Below, piece by piece: positions 61,051-64,000 of a stretch of DNA of 64,000 nt (position 1 is the stretch's first letter; every line of letters starts with the position of its first letter). The notes below the pieces were generated by a model. The model was not told the DNA's origin. It worked only from the letters and a program-made list of their open reading frames with translations, and searched no databases. Source of the stretch: Citrobacter sp. 18056 (GTDB lineage: Bacteria > Pseudomonadota > Gammaproteobacteria > Enterobacterales > Enterobacteriaceae); assembly GCA_902706235.1 (NCBI GenBank), contig CACSJR010000020.1, forward strand, positions 40,381-104,380, in the 5' to 3' direction. Position numbers and translations under genes: made by a program.

Positions 61051-62107
61051 GATGGCGCTCCTGTTGCAGGCGTTTGAGCAGTTCCAGTTCGGCCTGGAAA
61101 TCGACGTAGTGAGGCAGTTTGAGGTGCGAGACGAACCCGGCGGCTTCGACGTTATCGGCGTGGGCCAGCACGAATTCTTCGTCCTGCGCGGGGCCTGCGA
61201 TGTGTTCGTCGTAGTCCGGGGCTTGCAGCGCGCGGTCCATCAGCGCCATCGCCATCGCTTTGCGTTCACTGAGGCCAAACACCAGGCCGTAGCCGCGGGT
61301 GAAGTGCGGGGCCTGCTCGTCTGGCGAGACAAAACCGTTAACTATTTCGCATTCGGTCATCAGCAGTTCGCCGACGTTCACCGCAAATCCTAACTCTTCC
61401 GGCACGATTTCCACGTCAATGTGGCCGCTGCGGATTTCCCCGGCAAACGGGTGATTGCGCCCATAACCGCGCTGCGTGGAGTAGGCCATCGCCAGCAGAT
61501 AGCCTTCGTCGCCGCGCATCAGCTGTTGTAAACGTGAAGCGCGGGAGCACGGATATACCGGGGGCGTGCGGGTGATGTCGTCCGGCGTTTCACCGGCATC
61601 TTCCTCCACCTTCGCCAGTCCCTGGCGAGTCAGCAGGCTGAACACATGCGGTGACGCGGCGGGTTGCTCTACGCTTGTGGCAACCTGTGGCGTCTCACCG
61701 TTGGCGAGCAGCGTGAAATCGAGCAGACGGTGGGTGTAATCGTACGTCGGGCCGAGCAGCTGGCCGCCGGGCACGTCTTTATAGACCGCTGAGATCCGGC
61801 GTTCGAGGCGCATCTCAGCGGTGTTAATCGGTTCGCTCACCGCCAGACGTGGCAGGGTGGTGCGATAGGCGCGCAGCAGGAAAATGGCTTCGACGTTGTC
61901 GCCGCTGGCCTGTTTCAGCGCCAGGGCCGCCAGCTCGCGGTCGGCAATGCCGCCTTCGGTCATCACGCGGTCGACGGCGAGATTCAGCTGTTGTTCAATT
62001 TGCGCGACGCTAAGCTCGGGCAGCTGTGCATTGCCGCGGCGCTTTTGTTCCTGTAGGGCGTGTGCGGCATCGATGGCCTTTTCGCCCCCTTTGACGGCGA
62101 CGTACAT
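61043..62107 (-). CDS. phnI: C-P lyase core subunit PhnI
   Basis: Nucleosidase subunit that, with PhnG, PhnH and PhnL, exchanges the adenine of ATP for the phosphonate. The 354 residues match E. coli PhnI ([20 protein letters not shown] to the end LLKRLQQERHRG). The ATG at 62107 is chosen; the frame is open to 62227 within phnH, but the family starts MYVAV. It overlaps phnH by one base (stop and start share A). Confidence 0.97.
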   Translation of the reverse strand: MYVAVKGGEKAIDAAHALQEQKRRGNAQLPELSVAQIEQQLNLAVDRVMTEGGIADRELAALALKQASGDNVEAIFLLRAYRTTLPRLAVSEPINTAEMRLERRISAVYKDVPGGQLLGPTYDYTHRLLDFTLLANGETPQVATSVEQPAASPHVFSLLTRQGLAKVEEDAGETPDDITRTPPVYPCSRASRLQQLMRGDEGYLLAMAYSTQRGYGRNHPFAGEIRSGHIDVEIVPEELGFAVNVGELLMTECEIVNGFVSPDEQAPHFTRGYGLVFGLSERKAMAMALMDRALQAPDYDEHIAGPAQDEEFVLAHADNVEAAGFVSHLKLPHYVDFQAELELLKRLQQERHRG

Positions 62108-62703
62108 CAGCACACCTCCACGTGAGTGGTGCGCGGAATAGCCAGCAGGCGGTCGCCGCAGGTCAGGATCAGGTCCACGCCCAGCGGGAACGGGTGCGGG
62201 CGTTCGGTCAATTCGTGAAGAATGCATTCCGGCAGCTGCGGGGCAATCATCCGTTCTTCGTTGATCCCGGCCCCGGTCAGGCGCAGCATCCGGCCCCCGC
62301 TCAGGCTGCTGAGCTGCACAATCAGCGTGGCGCTGGTTTCCGGTGCAATCGCGCTGCCCGACGACAGGGCGTTCAGCTGTTCGGCGCTGATCGACGCGTC
62401 GGTGACGGCAAACAGCGCGTGCTGTGGCTGTTCGACCAATGGCGCATTGATGTGAAAACGCAGGTTCTGGCGTGCGATGTCGTTATCAACGGAGGCCGAC
62501 AGCCACACTGGCGTATCGTTATCCGCCAGAGTCAGCAGCACGCTGGTGGTCGCCGGGGAGAGCGGCTGCCAGCCGTGTTTATGCTGATGCAGCGAGACAA
62601 TCACGCCCGGCTCGCTCATGGCTTTCAGCAGACGCCGGAAACTGTGCTGGGCATCCTGCACCGGATGAGGAAAAGCGGTCTTGAGTTCTGAAGTAAGGGT
62701 CAT
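62107..62703 (-). CDS. phnH: C-P lyase subunit PhnH
   Basis: Homodimeric core subunit of the PhnGHIJ complex. The 198 residues match E. coli PhnH (194) from [26 protein letters not shown] to the end [13 protein letters not shown]; it carries four extra residues near the N-terminus. Its ATG overlaps the phnG stop by four bases. Confidence 0.96.
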   Translation of the reverse strand: MTLTSELKTAFPHPVQDAQHSFRRLLKAMSEPGVIVSLHQHKHGWQPLSPATTSVLLTLADNDTPVWLSASVDNDIARQNLRFHINAPLVEQPQHALFAVTDASISAEQLNALSSGSAIAPETSATLIVQLSSLSGGRMLRLTGAGINEERMIAPQLPECILHELTERPHPFPLGVDLILTCGDRLLAIPRTTHVEVC

Positions 62704-63152
62704 GCGTTGTCTCCACGCACTAAGGTAAAGAAGTCCACCCGGCTGGCATTCACTTCGGCGTGGCGCGCGGCAATGCGGGCCTCACGATCGGCTTCCAGCG
62801 GGGCAATCAGGGTTTCCATCAGGGTCTGAAATTGGGCATGGGTTTGCAGCAAGGCGTCGATCGCCGCGCAGCGTTCGGCGTGGGCTTTATCGCGGCCCAG
62901 CACCCAACTGTAGCCCAGCGTGCCGTCGTTCAGTCGTACGGTGGCGCGGGTCAGGGTGGCGTCTCCGGCGAAGAATCGTGAACCGGTCGCGCCCATCCGG
63001 GCCTGGATTTGCACCAGGCCGCTTTCTGGCGTGCGGAGGATTTCATATTCCGGCGAGAGCTTCAGGGCCTGCATACGGGTGGCAAGTTCGGCCGGCTGAC
63101 TGTGGGCCAGCGCCGACATCCAGCGCTGACGGGTGGCGGTATCGAAAGGCAT
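62700..63152 (-). CDS. phnG: C-P lyase subunit PhnG
   Basis: Small core subunit of the phosphonate lyase. The 150 residues match Phn[48 protein letters not shown] and the C-terminal [14 protein letters not shown]. It begins immediately after the phnF stop and overlaps phnH. Confidence 0.96.
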   Translation of the reverse strand: MPFDTATRQRWMSALAHSQPAELATRMQALKLSPEYEILRTPESGLVQIQARMGATGSRFFAGDATLTRATVRLNDGTLGYSWVLGRDKAHAERCAAIDALLQTHAQFQTLMETLIAPLEADREARIAARHAEVNASRVDFFTLVRGDNA

Positions 63153-63878
63153 TCAATGCTCCATTGTGAATTCAATCATGTCGGCGCGGGTCAGGCTGAC
63201 GGAGTATTCCGCCGCGTTAACGTCGCCTTCACGATGGTTCAGGGTGCGCACGCAAAGCAGCGGCGCCATGTTCGGGATTTCCAGAACCTTGCTCTCTTTG
63301 GCCTGAGCACGGCGGGCGCCTACCCGTGTTTGCGTGCGAGTCAGTTCGAGGGCCAGTTCTTCACGCAGAAAATCGTGCAGCGAACCGCTGTTGAAACGCT
63401 GAAGCGCGGGCCAGAAATGCATATCGGAAAAGTAGTGATCGATGATGCACAGCGCGACGCCGTTGACGCGGCGCAAAGTGCGCAGGTGGATGACGTTGTC
63501 GCCCTCCTGAATACCCAGTGCATCGGCCACGTGACCCGAGGCCGGGCGCAGTACCGAGAGCAGTTTTTCGCTGGTCGGGTGGCTGCCCTGGTCGAGCAGA
63601 TTCTGGCTGAAACGGGCCTGAGCGTTGAGCGGGTAGTCAAACGGGCGCATCAGCACCAGCACGCCAATGCCTTGACGACGCTGCACCCAGCCTTTTTCCA
63701 CCAGTTGATCGATGGCGCGGCGCAGGGTGTGACGATTAACGTCAAAGCGGGCGGCAAGCTGATGTTCAGCGGGAAGGTAGTCGCCGCAGCGATATTGGTT
63801 ACGTAGCTCCTGCTCAAGCAGGGCGGCAATTTCCTCGTAACGCGTTGGGTAACTGGTCGGATGTCTGGACAAGTGCAT
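63153..63878 (-). CDS. phnF: GntR/HutC-family repressor PhnF
   Basis: Transcriptional regulator of the phosphonate cluster. The 241 residues equal E. coli PhnF: GntR winged helix (PTRYEEIAALLEQELRNQY, then RHTLRRAIDQLVEKG) and a UbiC-like UTRA effector domain (about 95-235; PLLCVRTLNHREGDVNAAEYS). Start is ATG 63878 (MHLSRHPTSYPTRY), behind AAGGAAC read on the minus strand; the frame is open 69 bases upstream. It directly abuts phnG. No phnE end is seen in the 122 bases before it. Confidence 0.96.
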   Translation of the reverse strand: MHLSRHPTSYPTRYEEIAALLEQELRNQYRCGDYLPAEHQLAARFDVNRHTLRRAIDQLVEKGWVQRRQGIGVLVLMRPFDYPLNAQARFSQNLLDQGSHPTSEKLLSVLRPASGHVADALGIQEGDNVIHLRTLRRVNGVALCIIDHYFSDMHFWPALQRFNSGSLHDFLREELALELTRTQTRVGARRAQAKESKVLEIPNMAPLLCVRTLNHREGDVNAAEYSVSLTRADMIEFTMEH

Positions 63879-64000
63879 CATAAGGAACACCTCTTCAACG
63901 TCACTTTCGCGGATGAGTGAAAATATGCCGATAGGGTGACGCGACAATATGACACTCCGGTTAAGGTGCGGTGACTGAACGATGAAGAGTTAAAGTAGGG

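Overview
The window is chromosomal DNA of a gamma-proteobacterium of the family Enterobacteriaceae. Almost every gene matches a gene of the Escherichia coli minute 91-93 region in sequence and order (ubiA-plsB-dgkA-lexA-dinF-yjbJ-zur, dusA-pspG-qorA-dnaB-alr-tyrB-aphA-yjbR-uvrA-ssb-yjcB, pdeC-soxS-soxR-ghxP-yjcE, actP-yjcH-acs, gltP-yjcO-fdhF, yjdP-phnP to phnF). Several inserted or replaced blocks and the repeat content (one ERIC, one diverged ERIC-like element, several REP/BIME units) point to a relative of Enterobacter, Lelliottia, Leclercia or Kluyvera rather than E. coli itself. The genus cannot be fixed from the sequence alone. No tRNA, rRNA, CRISPR array, insertion sequence or prophage was seen.

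Layout. Positions 1-7,500: ubiquinone and phospholipid genes (partial ubiA, plsB, dgkA), the SOS regulator lexA with two operators and dinF, stress gene yjbJ, zinc regulator zur and a divergent cupin gene. 7,600-20,700: a TraF-like outer-membrane barrel protein, dusA, sigma-54-dependent pspG, an ERIC element, qorA, dnaB, alr, tyrB, aphA, yjbR and the uvrA/ssb pair sharing a LexA box. 20,750-26,700: yjcB, an added PAS-GGDEF diguanylate cyclase, the CSS/EAL phosphodiesterase pdeC, the soxS/soxR pair with an intact SoxR operator, and a glutathione transferase. 27,200-39,100: purine transporter ghxP behind an ERIC-like insertion, antiporter yjcE, murQ-murP for N-acetylmuramate (no murR beside it), a LysR regulator divergent from a CidA/CidB pair, and the acetate operon acs-yjcH-actP.

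39,500-46,000: an MFS transporter lies where E. coli has the nrf operon, followed by gltP, yjcO and the selenoprotein gene fdhF, whose in-frame UGA and SECIS hairpin are plain. 46,000-55,500: an accessory sugar island. A response regulator and a hybrid sensor kinase sit at opposite ends of a six-gene operon on the minus strand: ABC importer (ATPase, permease, binding protein), D-lyxose isomerase-type enzyme, class II aldolase and PfkB kinase. This reads as import, isomerisation, phosphorylation and aldol cleavage of a sugar such as D-lyxose, D-mannose or a related pentose or hexose, under its own two-component control. 55,500-64,000: yjdP and the carbon-phosphorus lyase genes phnF to phnP, tightly overlapping on the minus strand. 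The transporter genes phnCDE are not directly upstream of phnF within the visible 122 bases.

The core genes are ordinary. The parts most worth attention are the sugar island with its split two-component system, the regulatory DNA around the added diguanylate cyclase, the rearranged ghxP promoter, and the mur/cid junction.
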